NCBI GenBank assembly: GCA_018263175.1
Contig: JADFDB010000006.1
Location: 1-43,796 of the forward strand
Source: Spirochaetota bacterium
Lineage (GTDB): Bacteria; Spirochaetota; UBA4802; UBA5368
DNA length: 43,796 bases
Direction of reading: 5' to 3'
Shown here: one piece after another, positions 1-8,803 of the stretch
Numbering within the stretch: position 1 is the stretch's first letter
Layout of the letters: every line of letters begins with the position of its first letter
Made by a program: the position numbers and the translations under genes
Notes under the pieces: model-generated
Databases searched by the model: none
What the model was told of the DNA's origin: nothing
Seen by the model: the letters and a program-made list of their open reading frames with translations, nothing else

Positions 1-1
1 G

Positions 2-316
2 CACCGAATGTGGGGATACCTTTATTTTCATCTGAATAATGTACTGGTCTACTCGGCCCTGCGCGAATATTCGTCCGCTCAGCGGTACGACGCTCCGACG
101 GATTCGTACCGTAAAACGAGGGGAGACCCCGAACGCCTCCGGATATATCTCGGTGCCCTCGGTGTCGTGAAAATAATCGAGGTGGCGCACGTGCTTTCGG
201 TAGGGAATTCCATCAGCGCGGGTCGTGTGCTCGAGGAGCGGTTTTCGATCGCACCGGAGCTGCTTTTCGACGAAGGGGATGTCGCACCCGGTCTCCGCAT
301 GACCTACAGGTTCTGA
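2..316 (+). CDS. C-terminal part of envelope/membrane protein (5' end outside window)
   Basis: The frame is already open at the window edge (codons His-Arg precede the first ATG at base 8), so this is most likely the tail of a longer gene. The visible ~104 residues contain a hydrophobic stretch (YLGALGVVKIIEVAHVL) and end in LRMTYRF, an aromatic terminus as seen in many outer-membrane or membrane-associated proteins. The spacing and order of this tail (short hydrophobic segment, charged linker, then a beta-like ending xxLxMxYR) match the last ~110 residues of the next gene, so the two appear to be tandem paralogs sharing a C-terminal module. I cannot assign a function. It lies 20 bases upstream of the next gene on the same strand and is probably co-transcribed with it. 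Confidence 0.6.
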   Translation, partial: HRMWGYLYFHLNNVLVYSALREYSSAQRYDAPTDSYRKTRGDPERLRIYLGALGVVKIIEVAHVLSVGNSISAGRVLEERFSIAPELLFDEGDVAPGLRMTYRF

Positions 317-336
317 GCCTGCCCCGGCGGACGATA

Positions 337-1854
337 ATGACGATGAATCGCACCCGATATATACGATATCCCGCCGCGCTGATACTCGCGGCCCTTGCGG
401 CCCTTGTCATATTCCAGGGTTCGAGAGCGGAAGCCGCGGAGATACGGGTAAACCCCCCTTCAGGAGGGGTGGCCGTTTTCGCGCTTCCAGCGGCCGACCC
501 GGCGCTCGGCGCGCTCGGCATAGAATCAGCGGCCGCCATTCGCGACGCGTTCGATCGCAGCGGCCGGTTCATGCCGGTCGAGGAGCACCAGCTCCGCTGG
601 GCCTTCAATGGAGCGCAGGGCGCGCCGGGGGACGAATTTTACGAACGGGCGGCGCGGCTCCTCGACGTCGACCTCTACGTGGTGGTTCTGCTCTCGCGGA
701 TGGGTGAGTCATACGGCGCGACCATGAGGGTCGTGCCGCGCCGCGAGGAATTGGGCCACCTCGCGCGCATGGAGCGCTTCGAGAGCCGTATCATGATGAA
801 CATCCCCCTGAAACTCGCGAGGTCCGCGGCCCTGTTGCACGAGGGCCTTCCGCTCGTCGCGGCGGTTTTGGCCCGGCTCGATTCGGACCGCTATCGTATC
901 GGGGCGGGGCAGTGGCACGGACTCGTCGCGGGGACCTTCCCTACGCGCGACCATGGTACGATCGAGGTGCTCGCCGTGGGGCGGTATGAGTCCGTGGTGC
1001 GGATACCGGCGGCACGGCCCGGCGAAGGATCGAGAATCGTCATACCCGTCTTTCCCGACGCAAAGAAAGAGTCGCGCCGCTACACGATGCAAATATCGGA
1101 CAACGCGATCGCCCGGTACGGCGCGGGCTCGACGCTTTTAAAGGACACCGACCCGCGCAAGCGCTATATCGAAGGCGCGTGCGTCATCAATCCGGGCGGC
1201 AACGCGTGTCTGCCGGTATACGGCGCGTTTCTCTCGACCGCCTACCTCGGGTTCAAGGACCCCAGGGCCGATGTGCCGGGGCTCGCCGCTTCGGGCTCGG
1301 TGCTCGCCGTACAGTTCGCGCTTCCGTCGCTTTTAACGGGCTTCTCCGCCCATTTTTTCCCCTGGGAACGGGATGCCGACAAGTCGCGCGACCTGCAGCG
1401 CATGCAGTATTTTCTGTGGGCCGCGTCGCCGCTCACCATAAGCGCCGCGTATTTCGACCAGCTCGCCGCGCAGTTCTCGCGCTCGGGAACGCTGCCGCCC
1501 TTCTTCGAGGACCGCGACGGGTTCGCGGCGCTCTGTTCGGCCGTCGTACCGGGCGGCGGGCAGTTCTACAAGGGGCGCCGGCCGGCCGGCTGGGGATTTT
1601 TCATTTCGGAGATGGCGCTCGGTGCGTGCTCCGCGTATTATTTCGATAGCGGCGATGGGGGGAAGGTACTTCTCGCCGCGCTCGGGGCCGTGAAGCTCGC
1701 GGACATCGCCGCGGCGTTTTTTATGCGGACCGGCTATGACGTCTACAAGCGCGAGACGGCCGACGAGCGCTCCGCCCTCGTGCCGTTTCTCCAGATGCGG
1801 GAGATGCCGGGTGGCGAGGGCGTCATGATGCTGGGCATGTCCTACCGCCGCTGA
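337..1854 (+). CDS. Exported membrane protein with C-terminal GGGQFY (DUF5683-like) module
   Basis: 505 residues. The N-terminus has a signal peptide (basic MTMNRTRYIRY, hydrophobic core, AEAAE cleavage-like site). The mature N-terminal ~200 residues resemble a TolB-N/CsgG-like fold that reads envelope or stress state (GGVAVFALP then a DAFDRSGRFMPVE motif), but this is only a visual impression. The C-terminal third carries hydrophobic segments and VVPGGGQFYKGR, a motif typical of DUF5683-type small membrane modules. The first ATG (337) or the second (343) could be used; only a weak GGCGGA precedes them. It follows the partial gene at 2-316 by 20 bases and shares its C-terminal layout. Function unknown; probably an envelope protein. 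Confidence 0.6.
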   Translation: MTMNRTRYIRYPAALILAALAALVIFQGSRAEAAEIRVNPPSGGVAVFALPAADPALGALGIESAAAIRDAFDRSGRFMPVEEHQLRWAFNGAQGAPGDEFYERAARLLDVDLYVVVLLSRMGESYGATMRVVPRREELGHLARMERFESRIMMNIPLKLARSAALLHEGLPLVAAVLARLDSDRYRIGAGQWHGLVAGTFPTRDHGTIEVLAVGRYESVVRIPAARPGEGSRIVIPVFPDAKKESRRYTMQISDNAIARYGAGSTLLKDTDPRKRYIEGACVINPGGNACLPVYGAFLSTAYLGFKDPRADVPGLAASGSVLAVQFALPSLLTGFSAHFFPWERDADKSRDLQRMQYFLWAASPLTISAAYFDQLAAQFSRSGTLPPFFEDRDGFAALCSAVVPGGGQFYKGRRPAGWGFFISEMALGACSAYYFDSGDGGKVLLAALGAVKLADIAAAFFMRTGYDVYKRETADERSALVPFLQMREMPGGEGVMMLGMSYRR

Positions 1855-1930
1855 CACAGGTCCGGCCCGATGACGGTGGCGGAGTCCCGTCGTCGTTTCG
1901 TCTTTTTGCGTTCGTCCCCATTTTACACGG

Positions 1931-1959
1931 TTGTCATCCGGCGCGCGATGTATTATATT
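1931..1959 (+). promoter_or_regulatory. Sigma70-type promoter for carA
   Basis: TTGTCA and TATATT are separated by 17 bases, 60 bases upstream of the carA start, in the 165-base gap after the previous gene. The -10 element is identical to that proposed for clpB in this window. Inference from consensus only. Confidence 0.45.
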
Positions 1960-2019
1960 TGACAGCACGACGGTACCGTTTTATTGGCACACAGACGCCA
2001 TCTGTCAATGAGGAGAAAC

Positions 2020-3105
2020 ATGCCGTCATCAGCATATCTTATACTCGAGGACGGGACTGAGCTCCCCGGAGCACCGTTCGGGGCCGACCTCGAAAGCCTG
2101 GGGGAGGTCGTGTTCAACACCACCATGAGCGGTTACCAGGAGGTGCTCACCGATCCCTCCTACAGCGGCCAGGTCGTGGCCATGACCTATCCGATGATCG
2201 GCAATTACGGCGTCAATCCCGACGATGTCGAGTCGGCGAAGATCCAGGTTGCCGGTTTCGTCGTAAAAGAGTACAGCAAAACCTACTCCAACTTCCGCGC
2301 CACGATGTCGCTCGCGGAATATCTGAAACAGGGCGGCATCGCGGCCATCGAGGGCGTGGACACCCGGCGCCTCACGCGCCATATCCGCGACAAGGGCGCC
2401 ATGCGCGCGGGCATTTTCCGTGACCGCAAGGGGGCGCACGAGCGGCTCATGGCGCACCCGAGGATGGACGGGCTCGATCTTGCGTCTAAAGTCTTCTGCG
2501 GGAACTCCTATCGGTTCGGCGGCGCCGGCCCTGAAAGCCTGCCGATCGCCGTTTTCGACTTCGGCGTGAAGATGAATATACTGCGCCTCCTCGAAGGGGA
2601 GGGGTTCGCCGTCACCGTCTATCCCGGCAATACCCCCCTGAAACAGGCGATTGCCGACGGGGCGAAGGGCGTCTTCCTTTCGAACGGTCCCGGCGACCCC
2701 GACGCCGTGGAGTATGCGAAAAATCTCGTGCGCGACATCGTCAAAGAGAAGGTCCCGTGTTTCGGCATCTGCCTCGGCCACCAGCTCATGGCCCTCGGCC
2801 TTGGGGGCCGCACCTACAAGCTCAAGTTCGGGCACCGCGGCGCGAACCAGCCGGTGAAAGACCTTGAAACGGGACGGGTGGAGATAACCTCGCAGAACCA
2901 CGGCTTCGCGGTGGACCTCGACTCGATGAAGGGTATAAAGGACGTCGAGATAACCCACGTCAACCTGAACGACAACACCGTCGAGGGGTTCAGGCACCGG
3001 CGGCTGCCCATGTTCTGCGTACAGTACCATCCGGAGGCGAGCCCCGGGCCGCATGACTCGCGTTATCTTTTCAGGCGTTTTCACGGGATGGTAGCGACGC
3101 GCTGA
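2020..3105 (+). CDS. carA: Carbamoyl-phosphate synthase small (glutaminase) subunit
   Basis: Hydrolyses glutamine and passes ammonia to the large subunit CarB to make carbamoyl phosphate for pyrimidine and arginine synthesis. The 361 residues match the usual CarA length. The N-terminal domain has NTTMSGYQEVLTDPSYSGQ; the C-terminal class I glutaminase domain has the nucleophile region CFGICLGHQLMALGLGG, the QNHGFAVD segment and the catalytic His/Glu in QYHPEASPGPHDS. The ORF track starts at a TTG (1984), but AGGAG four bases before the ATG at 2020 fits better and gives a normal CarA N-terminus. carB is not adjacent; nrdJ follows instead. The two genes are separated by 74 bases and could be co-transcribed. 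Identification is firm. Confidence 0.95.
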   Translation: MPSSAYLILEDGTELPGAPFGADLESLGEVVFNTTMSGYQEVLTDPSYSGQVVAMTYPMIGNYGVNPDDVESAKIQVAGFVVKEYSKTYSNFRATMSLAEYLKQGGIAAIEGVDTRRLTRHIRDKGAMRAGIFRDRKGAHERLMAHPRMDGLDLASKVFCGNSYRFGGAGPESLPIAVFDFGVKMNILRLLEGEGFAVTVYPGNTPLKQAIADGAKGVFLSNGPGDPDAVEYAKNLVRDIVKEKVPCFGICLGHQLMALGLGGRTYKLKFGHRGANQPVKDLETGRVEITSQNHGFAVDLDSMKGIKDVEITHVNLNDNTVEGFRHRRLPMFCVQYHPEASPGPHDSRYLFRRFHGMVATR

Positions 3106-3179
3106 TGCGCGACCGTCCGTCCCGGTAAATATATTGAATCCCCTTCAGAATCGCACTATTTTCTCAGTGGAGGCCGCTT

Positions 3180-5498
3180 GTGTCCGTCGTCACGAACAAG
3201 ACTGAGTCCGATTGGAACGAAATAATCATATCCTCGGCCGTGGTCCCCGCCGTCTCGGGCAATGCGGCCGTGGTGCTCGAGAAGCGTTATCTTGCCAGGG
3301 ACGAGGAGGGGCGCGTCGTCGAGACGCCGGCGGGAATGTTCGAACGGATCGCGAAATTCATCGCGTCCGCCGATTATGCCTACGGCAGATCGCGGGAAGA
3401 GGTGAGCGCAACCGCCACGAGGTTCTACGAGATGATGGCCTCGCTCGAGTTCATTCCGAACAGCCCCACGCTCATGAACGCCGGCAGGCCCCTGGGGCAG
3501 CTTGCCGCCTGTTTCGTTCTGCCCGTCGGCGATTCCATGGAGGATATCTTCGACGCCATCAAGAACATGGCCCTCATCCACAAGAGCGGCGGCGGCACGG
3601 GCTTCTCGTTTTCACGCCTGCGTCCGAAAAACGACATGGTGCGCTCCACCACCGGCGTGTCGAGCGGCCCGGTTTCCTTTATGAACATCTTCAATGCCGC
3701 GACGGAAACCGTAAAACAGGGTGGGACCAGGCGGGGCGCGAACATGGCGATCCTCGCTGTCGACCATCCCGATATTCTCGAATTCATCTCGGCGAAGGAA
3801 AAGGGCGGTGTACTGACCAATTTCAACTGCTCGGTCGCGCTTACCGACGAATTCATGCGCGCGGTGGAGAGCGGCGGCGAATACGATCTCGTCAATCCCC
3901 GCACGGGAGGCGTCGTCACGCGGCTGAATGCCGCAAGCGTGTTCGACCTCATCGTCGGAAAGGCCTGGGAGAACGGCGAACCCGGGATCGTTTTTATCGA
4001 TCGCATCAACGACGGCAATCCGCTTAAAAAGGTCGGGAGGATAGAGAGCACCAATCCCTGCGGCGAACAGCCCCTGCTCCCCTACGAGTCCTGCAACCTG
4101 GGGTCCATCAATCTTGCCCGGGTCATTGCCGGCGATGACGACGGGGCCAGAATCGATTATGAAAAGCTCGCCGCGATTACGCGCGACGCGGTGCATTTTC
4201 TCGACAACGTGATCGATCGGAACAGGTATCCGCTCCCCGAGATACGGGAGATGACGCTCGCGAACAGGAAGATCGGCCTGGGCATCATGGGCTTCGCCGA
4301 TATGCTCATCCGCCTCGGCATTCCGTACGACTCGGATGAGGCGGTCGATATCGCCGAGGGCGTAATGTCGGCGATCCAGGACGAATCGAAAAAGGCCTCG
4401 CGCGCGCTCGCCGCTGAGCGCGGGGCCTTTCCGAATTTCGGGCTTTCGGATTTCGCCGAACGGAACGAACCGCCGATACGCCACGCGACCACGACGACGA
4501 TCGCGCCGACCGGAACCATCAGCATCATCGCCGACACCACGAGCGGCATCGAGCCCATCTTCGCGCTGGCCTTCGTACGCAACGTCATGGACGACAGCGC
4601 GCTTGTGGAGGTCAATCCGCTCTTCGAGCGCGCCGCGCGTGAGCGCGGGTTCCATTCGGACGAGCTCATGAAGCGCGTGGCCGCCGAGGGCACGGCCGCG
4701 CACATCGACGAGGTGCCCGCGGACGTACGGGGAGTTTTCGTCACCGCGCACGACATCGCGCCGGAGAGCCATATCAAGATCCAGGCGGCCTTTCAGCGGT
4801 TCGTCGATAACGCGGTGTCGAAGACCGTGAATTTTCCGAACGAGGCGGCGGTCGGCGACATCGACAGGGTCTACCGGCTCGCCTATGCCACGGGCTGCAA
4901 GGGCGTGACGGTGTACCGCGACGGCTCGCGCGAGAACCAGGTGCTCGAGGTGAAACGCGAGACGGCGCCCTCCGCGGCGGCCGCCGACGGGCCGCACCAG
5001 CTCATGCCGCGATCGCGCGGCGAGGTTACCTTCGGCTCGACGCGCAAGATGTCCACGGGCTGCGGGGCGCTGTACGTGACGATCAACCAGGACGACGAGG
5101 GGCTCTTCGAGGTATTCGCCACGATGGGCAAGAGCGGCGGTTGCGCGGCGAGCCAGACCGAGGCGGTCAGTCGCCTCATTTCGCTCTCGCTGCGCTGTGG
5201 GATCGAGCCCGTACAGATCATCAAGCAATTGAAGGGCGTGCGCTGTCCGAACCAGGCGTGGGAAAAGGGCGGGCGCATCTATTCATGCGCCGACGCCATC
5301 GCCAAGGCGCTCGAGCGGCACCTCGGCGTCGACTCGCGCGAGGGCCAGGGGAGCGATGCCGCGAAGAACGCCGCCGAGACCAACGGCAAGGGCTCGGACG
5401 CCGTGATGGTGGGCGTGTGCCCGGATTGCCACGGGCCGCTCGAGTTCGAGTCGGGCTGTTCGGTCTGCCGCATGTGCGGCTTTTCGCGCTGCGGATAG
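3180..5498 (+). CDS. nrdJ: Adenosylcobalamin-dependent (class II) ribonucleoside-diphosphate reductase
   Basis: Reduces ribonucleotides to deoxyribonucleotides using a B12-generated thiyl radical, needing no oxygen. 772 residues. Visible class II signatures: NSPTLMNAG near residue 94, GGTGFSFSRLRP, GGTRRGANMAIL, the active-site loop NPCGEQPLLPYESCNLGSIN (Asn/Cys/Glu radical site) and TTIAPTGTISIIADTTSGIE. The C-terminus has a TSCPD-type region (MGKSGGCAASQTEA) and a zinc-ribbon-like tail with CPDC and CxxC pairs (CSVCRMCGFSRCG), typical of long NrdJ proteins. The start is GTG at 3180, six bases after GGAGG. Only 74 bases separate it from carA, so there is no room for the cobalamin riboswitch that often controls nrdJ. 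A strong terminator follows. Confidence 0.95.
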   Translation: MSVVTNKTESDWNEIIISSAVVPAVSGNAAVVLEKRYLARDEEGRVVETPAGMFERIAKFIASADYAYGRSREEVSATATRFYEMMASLEFIPNSPTLMNAGRPLGQLAACFVLPVGDSMEDIFDAIKNMALIHKSGGGTGFSFSRLRPKNDMVRSTTGVSSGPVSFMNIFNAATETVKQGGTRRGANMAILAVDHPDILEFISAKEKGGVLTNFNCSVALTDEFMRAVESGGEYDLVNPRTGGVVTRLNAASVFDLIVGKAWENGEPGIVFIDRINDGNPLKKVGRIESTNPCGEQPLLPYESCNLGSINLARVIAGDDDGARIDYEKLAAITRDAVHFLDNVIDRNRYPLPEIREMTLANRKIGLGIMGFADMLIRLGIPYDSDEAVDIAEGVMSAIQDESKKASRALAAERGAFPNFGLSDFAERNEPPIRHATTTTIAPTGTISIIADTTSGIEPIFALAFVRNVMDDSALVEVNPLFERAARERGFHSDELMKRVAAEGTAAHIDEVPADVRGVFVTAHDIAPESHIKIQAAFQRFVDNAVSKTVNFPNEAAVGDIDRVYRLAYATGCKGVTVYRDGSRENQVLEVKRETAPSAAAADGPHQLMPRSRGEVTFGSTRKMSTGCGALYVTINQDDEGLFEVFATMGKSGGCAASQTEAVSRLISLSLRCGIEPVQIIKQLKGVRCPNQAWEKGGRIYSCADAIAKALERHLGVDSREGQGSDAAKNAAETNGKGSDAVMVGVCPDCHGPLEFESGCSVCRMCGFSRCG

Positions 5499-5501
5499 GA
5501 C

Positions 5502-5531
5502 AAAAAAGGCGCGCCGGACGGCGCGCCTTTT
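5502..5531. terminator. Bidirectional intrinsic terminator between nrdJ and the outer-membrane gene
   Basis: A perfect GGCGCGCC stem with a GGAC loop is flanked by six A on the left and four T on the right. It can therefore stop transcription from both convergent genes. Confidence 0.85.
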
Positions 5532-5553
5532 CGTACGGGTATGCGAACGGCGG

Positions 5554-6393
5554 TCAGAGCGTTCTCGTCACGCTGAAATCGGCCCAGACGTGGTTTTTAA
5601 TCCTGCCCCTGCCGTTCCCGTCCGGGTCATACTCCTTCCAGAAGTCGCTGTCGAGCGAGCGGGCGTAGTACAGCCCCGCGGCGAAAACCGTGCCGCTGAA
5701 GTCCTTCAGGAAGCCGAGCCGGAGCCCGGCGTCGCTGAAGCCCTTCGCGTCGAGATAGGCATTGTTGTAATAGCCGACCCAGGCGGACACGGTGACGGCG
5801 GAGTCCGCGGTCTTCATGAATTCCTGGCCCAGCGAAAACTTTGCGTAATAGTCCTCATCATGGGGGAACTTGTCCGCGTTTTCCTTAATGAAGTAATCGT
5901 AGTAGAAGTCGATGCGCGGATTGAGCACCGTTTTGAGGCCCAGACCGAGCGATCCCTCGATGAAGGCCGGGTTGGTGGCCGAAGAATCGTTGTCGTCGTA
6001 GAACGGATACTGGGCGTACAGGGCGCCGACGTTGAACGACGCGATTGCACCGAGGTTTTTCGCGAAGGACGCGCAGTAATCGACCTCGTGATATGGCCGG
6101 ATTGCCCTGCGGTCGCGGCTGGTGTCCGCCGAGAAATAATCCATGTCGAGGCCCGCGGTGACGAGAAGCGACAGACCCGTGTCGCCGAGCGCGAGGCCCA
6201 CGGACGGCCACAGCACGCCCGAACCCTTGCCGTTCACCTCCACCCCGCGCCACCAGTAGGTGCTCGCATAGCTGAGGCCCACCGGGATTTTAAAGAACGA
6301 TCCGCCCTCCTCGGCGCGGGCTTTTCCCGGCGCTATGCCCGCTGCGAGCAGGGCAAGGGCGGCCAGGCACGATAACAGTCTTGTTTTTCTCAT
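5554..6393 (-). CDS. Putative outer-membrane beta-barrel protein
   Basis: 279 residues with a clear signal peptide (MRKTRLLSCLAALALLAAG, cleavage near ARA-EE). The mature part is rich in alternating aromatic/polar strands (YASTYWWRGVEVNG, FYYDYFIKENAD, VSAWVGYYNNAYLD), glycine and aspartate turns, as in porin-like or TorF-type envelope proteins. It ends in VTRTL rather than the canonical terminal Phe. The start at 6393 is chosen because AGGAG lies just upstream; the ORF track extension to 6585 has no signal peptide. It is transcribed convergently to nrdJ, with an amtB/glnB relic upstream. No specific family is recognised; the barrel call is inferred from composition. Confidence 0.6.
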   Translation of the reverse strand: MRKTRLLSCLAALALLAAGIAPGKARAEEGGSFFKIPVGLSYASTYWWRGVEVNGKGSGVLWPSVGLALGDTGLSLLVTAGLDMDYFSADTSRDRRAIRPYHEVDYCASFAKNLGAIASFNVGALYAQYPFYDDNDSSATNPAFIEGSLGLGLKTVLNPRIDFYYDYFIKENADKFPHDEDYYAKFSLGQEFMKTADSAVTVSAWVGYYNNAYLDAKGFSDAGLRLGFLKDFSGTVFAAGLYYARSLDSDFWKEYDPDGNGRGRIKNHVWADFSVTRTL

Positions 6394-6550
6394 GACAACT
6401 CCTCTCTTATGCCGGATTGTACTGAACGATGTTTCGTAATTGCGGTCTATGTGCCGCGTTGCAATGTTAGTGCCGTAGTATAGGCACTCGAAACGGGGCC
6501 GCGCAAGTTTTTTCCTGAGCAGCGCGACCCCGGTTTTTGCCGAACGACCC

Positions 6551-6810
6551 GATCGCATCGCCGCCGGTTTCTCCGGTCCGCACACGGATGCACTCTTCGA
6601 GGGGAATGATGAATATCTTGCCGTCGCCGATCTTCCCGGTGCGCGCTCCCTCGATGATCGCCGCGATCGTCGATTTTAAGCCTGTCGAACATGATGACCG
6701 CGGGGACCACGGGTACGCCCGCGGCAAGGCCGATAATCGCCGATTAAGCGACGCCCACGAAGGCGCAGGGGACGGTGATCGAGACCAGGCCCGCGAGGAG
6801 AGCGGCACAA
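6551..6810 (-). pseudogene. Composite relic: amtB fragment fused to glnB (P-II) C-terminus
   Basis: Reading the minus strand, the first part encodes [11 protein letters not shown], an in-frame TAA (forward 6744-6746), then [10 protein letters not shown] and [11 protein letters not shown]. This is the conserved core of ammonium transporter AmtB (compare GLVAITAPCAFV and [12 protein letters not shown]). Near forward 6664-6673 the reading shifts to another frame encoding [20 protein letters not shown] and [12 protein letters not shown], the C-terminal signature of P-II signalling proteins. An ancestral amtB-glnB operon seems to have lost its middle by deletion, joining about 45 codons of amtB to the last ~40 codons of glnB. 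The glnB stop is also missing. Neither piece can be functional. It fills much of the 484-base gap between genes at 6394-6877. Confidence 0.85.
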
Positions 6811-6877
6811 TTTTGTGCCGACCGGGGCTTCGTCGATACGGAATGGTGCTGGGAGTACGGCGGAACGAAACGGGCCG

Positions 6878-7828
6878 CTATTGGGGACTGGTGCCTGGAA
6901 TCGGCTGCGTATCCCTGTCTCCGCGATACTCGTGTACCCAGGGACCGCGTTTGAGCTTGTGGCGGAAGTTGGTGGAATCGTCTTCGATTATCTTTTCCAG
7001 ATAGGCGATCTGACGCTCTATTGCCTCAAGATACAAATTTGTATCGATACCGTGGCGGTGTTTGAAATAAAGCTGGGAATAAATATGAATGTTCATGTAT
7101 GACTCGGTCAGCCGCTTCTTCGTTATCTGGTAGAAGTCGACGGTCTTTCGGAGCAGGTCGAATTCCGTGTTGAAGTCGGCGATACCGGCTTCCCTGAATT
7201 CGTAATAAAGGAAGAGCAGTTTTTCCAGATAGGCCCGGTCCGACATCTGCCCCAGGATATCCGCCGTGCCGAGGATGCACCCGGCGCACTGTTCCGCGTC
7301 GGAGGCGAACGGGATGGTGTCTAGATCGACGCTGAGTCCCGTGCAGCGGATGCTGTTGCTTATCATCCTGACCGACTCGTCGTCAAAACGGAACGCGTCG
7401 CGGTTCTTCTGCAGAAAGTTCACGCTGCGCTCCACGTGCGTGGCGGTGTATTTGGCGCCGGTTCCCTCCGTGTCCCACGTCTCCTGGATATAGCCGGTAT
7501 CGTGCAAAAGGGCGGCACAGCACAGATTGATGGTGACCGGTGCCGGAAGGGGCGGGTTCTGGATGTTAAAACCATCAACGATCCGGGCCGAGGCCAGGAG
7601 CGCGTCCATGGTGTGCGTCAGATTGTGGTAGTCGGTGTTGCATGCGCGATATCCGGGATATTTCCCCGCAAAGAGCTCCCGGACGATCCGGGCGCCGCGG
7701 GAGACCGGGGCGAAGGCGCGGGCGGGATAATGGCGGCAGAAGATGTTCCTGACTTCAGCGATGACCGCCGAAGGCTTCCGCGACTCTAGTAGGCTTGAGA
7801 GCTGATGGGCGTCCTCCCGATGTGTCAT
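6878..7828 (-). CDS. HD-domain metal-dependent phosphohydrolase-like protein
   Basis: 316 residues. The HD signature is visible as HNLTHT (His68, His72) followed by AALLHDTGY (His109-Asp110) and a further conserved His near residue 131 (ATHVERSV). This arrangement binds metal in nucleotide or cyclic-nucleotide phosphohydrolases. The C-terminal ~120 residues are helical and polar with no recognised domain. The start at 7828 is chosen because AAGGAGGAG lies immediately upstream; the 7855 start in the ORF track has no such site. It stands alone on the minus strand. Substrate cannot be told; it resembles small-molecule HD phosphohydrolases rather than HD-GYP proteins, since no GYP motif is present. 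Confidence 0.7.
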   Translation of the reverse strand: MTHREDAHQLSSLLESRKPSAVIAEVRNIFCRHYPARAFAPVSRGARIVRELFAGKYPGYRACNTDYHNLTHTMDALLASARIVDGFNIQNPPLPAPVTINLCCAALLHDTGYIQETWDTEGTGAKYTATHVERSVNFLQKNRDAFRFDDESVRMISNSIRCTGLSVDLDTIPFASDAEQCAGCILGTADILGQMSDRAYLEKLLFLYYEFREAGIADFNTEFDLLRKTVDFYQITKKRLTESYMNIHIYSQLYFKHRHGIDTNLYLEAIERQIAYLEKIIEDDSTNFRHKLKRGPWVHEYRGDRDTQPIPGTSPQ

Positions 7829-8000
7829 GATACTCCTCCTTGAATAGCGGGGCACGCATGTTTAGGCGCTCTATGTTTTCTGTGCCGCGAGAAAAATTGA
7901 TACCGGATTCGGTTCCTTGCCCATGCGCTCCGAACCCCGGCTCCGGTCCGCTGCCGGCGGGCAAAGCTCTATCGCTGAAAAACGAGGCAATTGCATTAAT

Positions 8001-8027
8001 AGTGCAAAGAATTAGGGAAAGTGCAAA
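8001..8027. repeat. Direct repeat AGTGCAAA x2 in AT-rich gap
   Basis: AGTGCAAA occurs at 8001 and 8020, with TTGCA inverted just upstream (7990s). They lie in the AT-rich 243-base gap (7829-8071) between the HD gene and pgeF. This may be an operator for the HD gene promoter, or coincidence. I see no gene in the gap. Confidence 0.3.
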
Positions 8028-8071
8028 TTTTTTCCGCTTTTTTTCTCGTGGAACGCCCTTCCCGGGTGCGC

Positions 8072-8803
8072 TCAGCCCGTGTTGCCGGGCATCAGGCCGA
8101 AATTGAGGTTTCTGCCCGAAGACCCCGCGCGATGGCTGAAGAATTCGTCGCTTTCCTCGAGCGTGCAGCGCCCGGCTGTCAGTATGCGATCGGGGCTCAG
8201 CCCCCGTCGGGACAGGGACGCCAGGATACAGCCCGGTAGATCGAGCCGTATGGAGCCGTTTTCCCATGTAAGGTGGCCCGGGAAGTGGGAGGCGACATCC
8301 TCGTTGACGGTGTACGAGCCGGGGCCGATTCCGGGCAGGATGAACGCGTCGAGCTCGCCGGGGCATGAGCCGTAGCGCCGCACCATGTGCTCGACGAGCT
8401 TCCCGGCGATGTCGAGCCGGCATCCGCGCCAGCCGGAGTGTGCGGCCCCGAGTACGCGGCGTGCCGCGTCGTATACGAAGACCGGCACGCAGTCGGCGGT
8501 GCGGATGACCAGGCATACGTCCCGGAGGGAGGTAATCATGCCGTCGGCGTCCGCTATCGTGGGGGGATCGCCGGCGGGGACGGTTTCGATATCGACGATT
8601 TCGTCGCCGTGCACCTGATTGAGCATGAGGATTGCACGCGTCGGTGCGCCGATATGGGCGCCGAGGAGCTCCTTTTCGCGACGTCGTATGCGCGGACTTT
8701 CGTCGGAATAATCGATCGTATTGGCGCGTCGTGCGGCGATGCCGATCTCAAGCCCGTCCGGGGTCGGTACCATGAGAAGTCCATTCTTCTGTCGCAGGCT
8801 CAT
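8072..8803 (-). CDS. pgeF: PgeF/YfiH-family (laccase-domain) purine nucleoside phosphorylase / peptidoglycan editing factor
   Basis: 243 residues, the usual length. Family motifs in order: LNQVHGDEI, DADGMIT, IRTADCVPVF, GAAHSGWRG, LPGIGPGSY and FFSHR. The conserved His-Cys-His set binding zinc lies in QVHG, TADC and AHSGW. Family members have purine nucleoside phosphorylase/adenosine deaminase activity and in E. coli remove mis-incorporated L-Ser from peptidoglycan precursors. It is the last gene of a minus-strand run after the HisJ-like gene, with a 100-base gap in which I see nothing else. The start at 8803 has GGAG ten bases upstream. Family assignment is solid; the cellular role is inferred. 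Confidence 0.85.
   Translation of the reverse strand: MSLRQKNGLLMVPTPDGLEIGIAARRANTIDYSDESPRIRRREKELLGAHIGAPTRAILMLNQVHGDEIVDIETVPAGDPPTIADADGMITSLRDVCLVIRTADCVPVFVYDAARRVLGAAHSGWRGCRLDIAGKLVEHMVRRYGSCPGELDAFILPGIGPGSYTVNEDVASHFPGHLTWENGSIRLDLPGCILASLSRRGLSPDRILTAGRCTLEESDEFFSHRAGSSGRNLNFGLMPGNTG

Noticed and set aside
3106-3179. Possible cobalamin riboswitch before nrdJ
   Set aside because: Only 74 bases separate carA and nrdJ, too short for the element, and no B12-box-like motif is visible.
3612-5228. 538-residue minus-strand ORF opposite nrdJ
   Set aside because: It mirrors a certain coding region in a GC-rich genome, has low-complexity Arg/Asp/Val composition and no recognisable motif; a shadow frame. 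The same applies to 2029-3084, 15272-16510, 17357-18832, 30282-32090 and 42424-43539.
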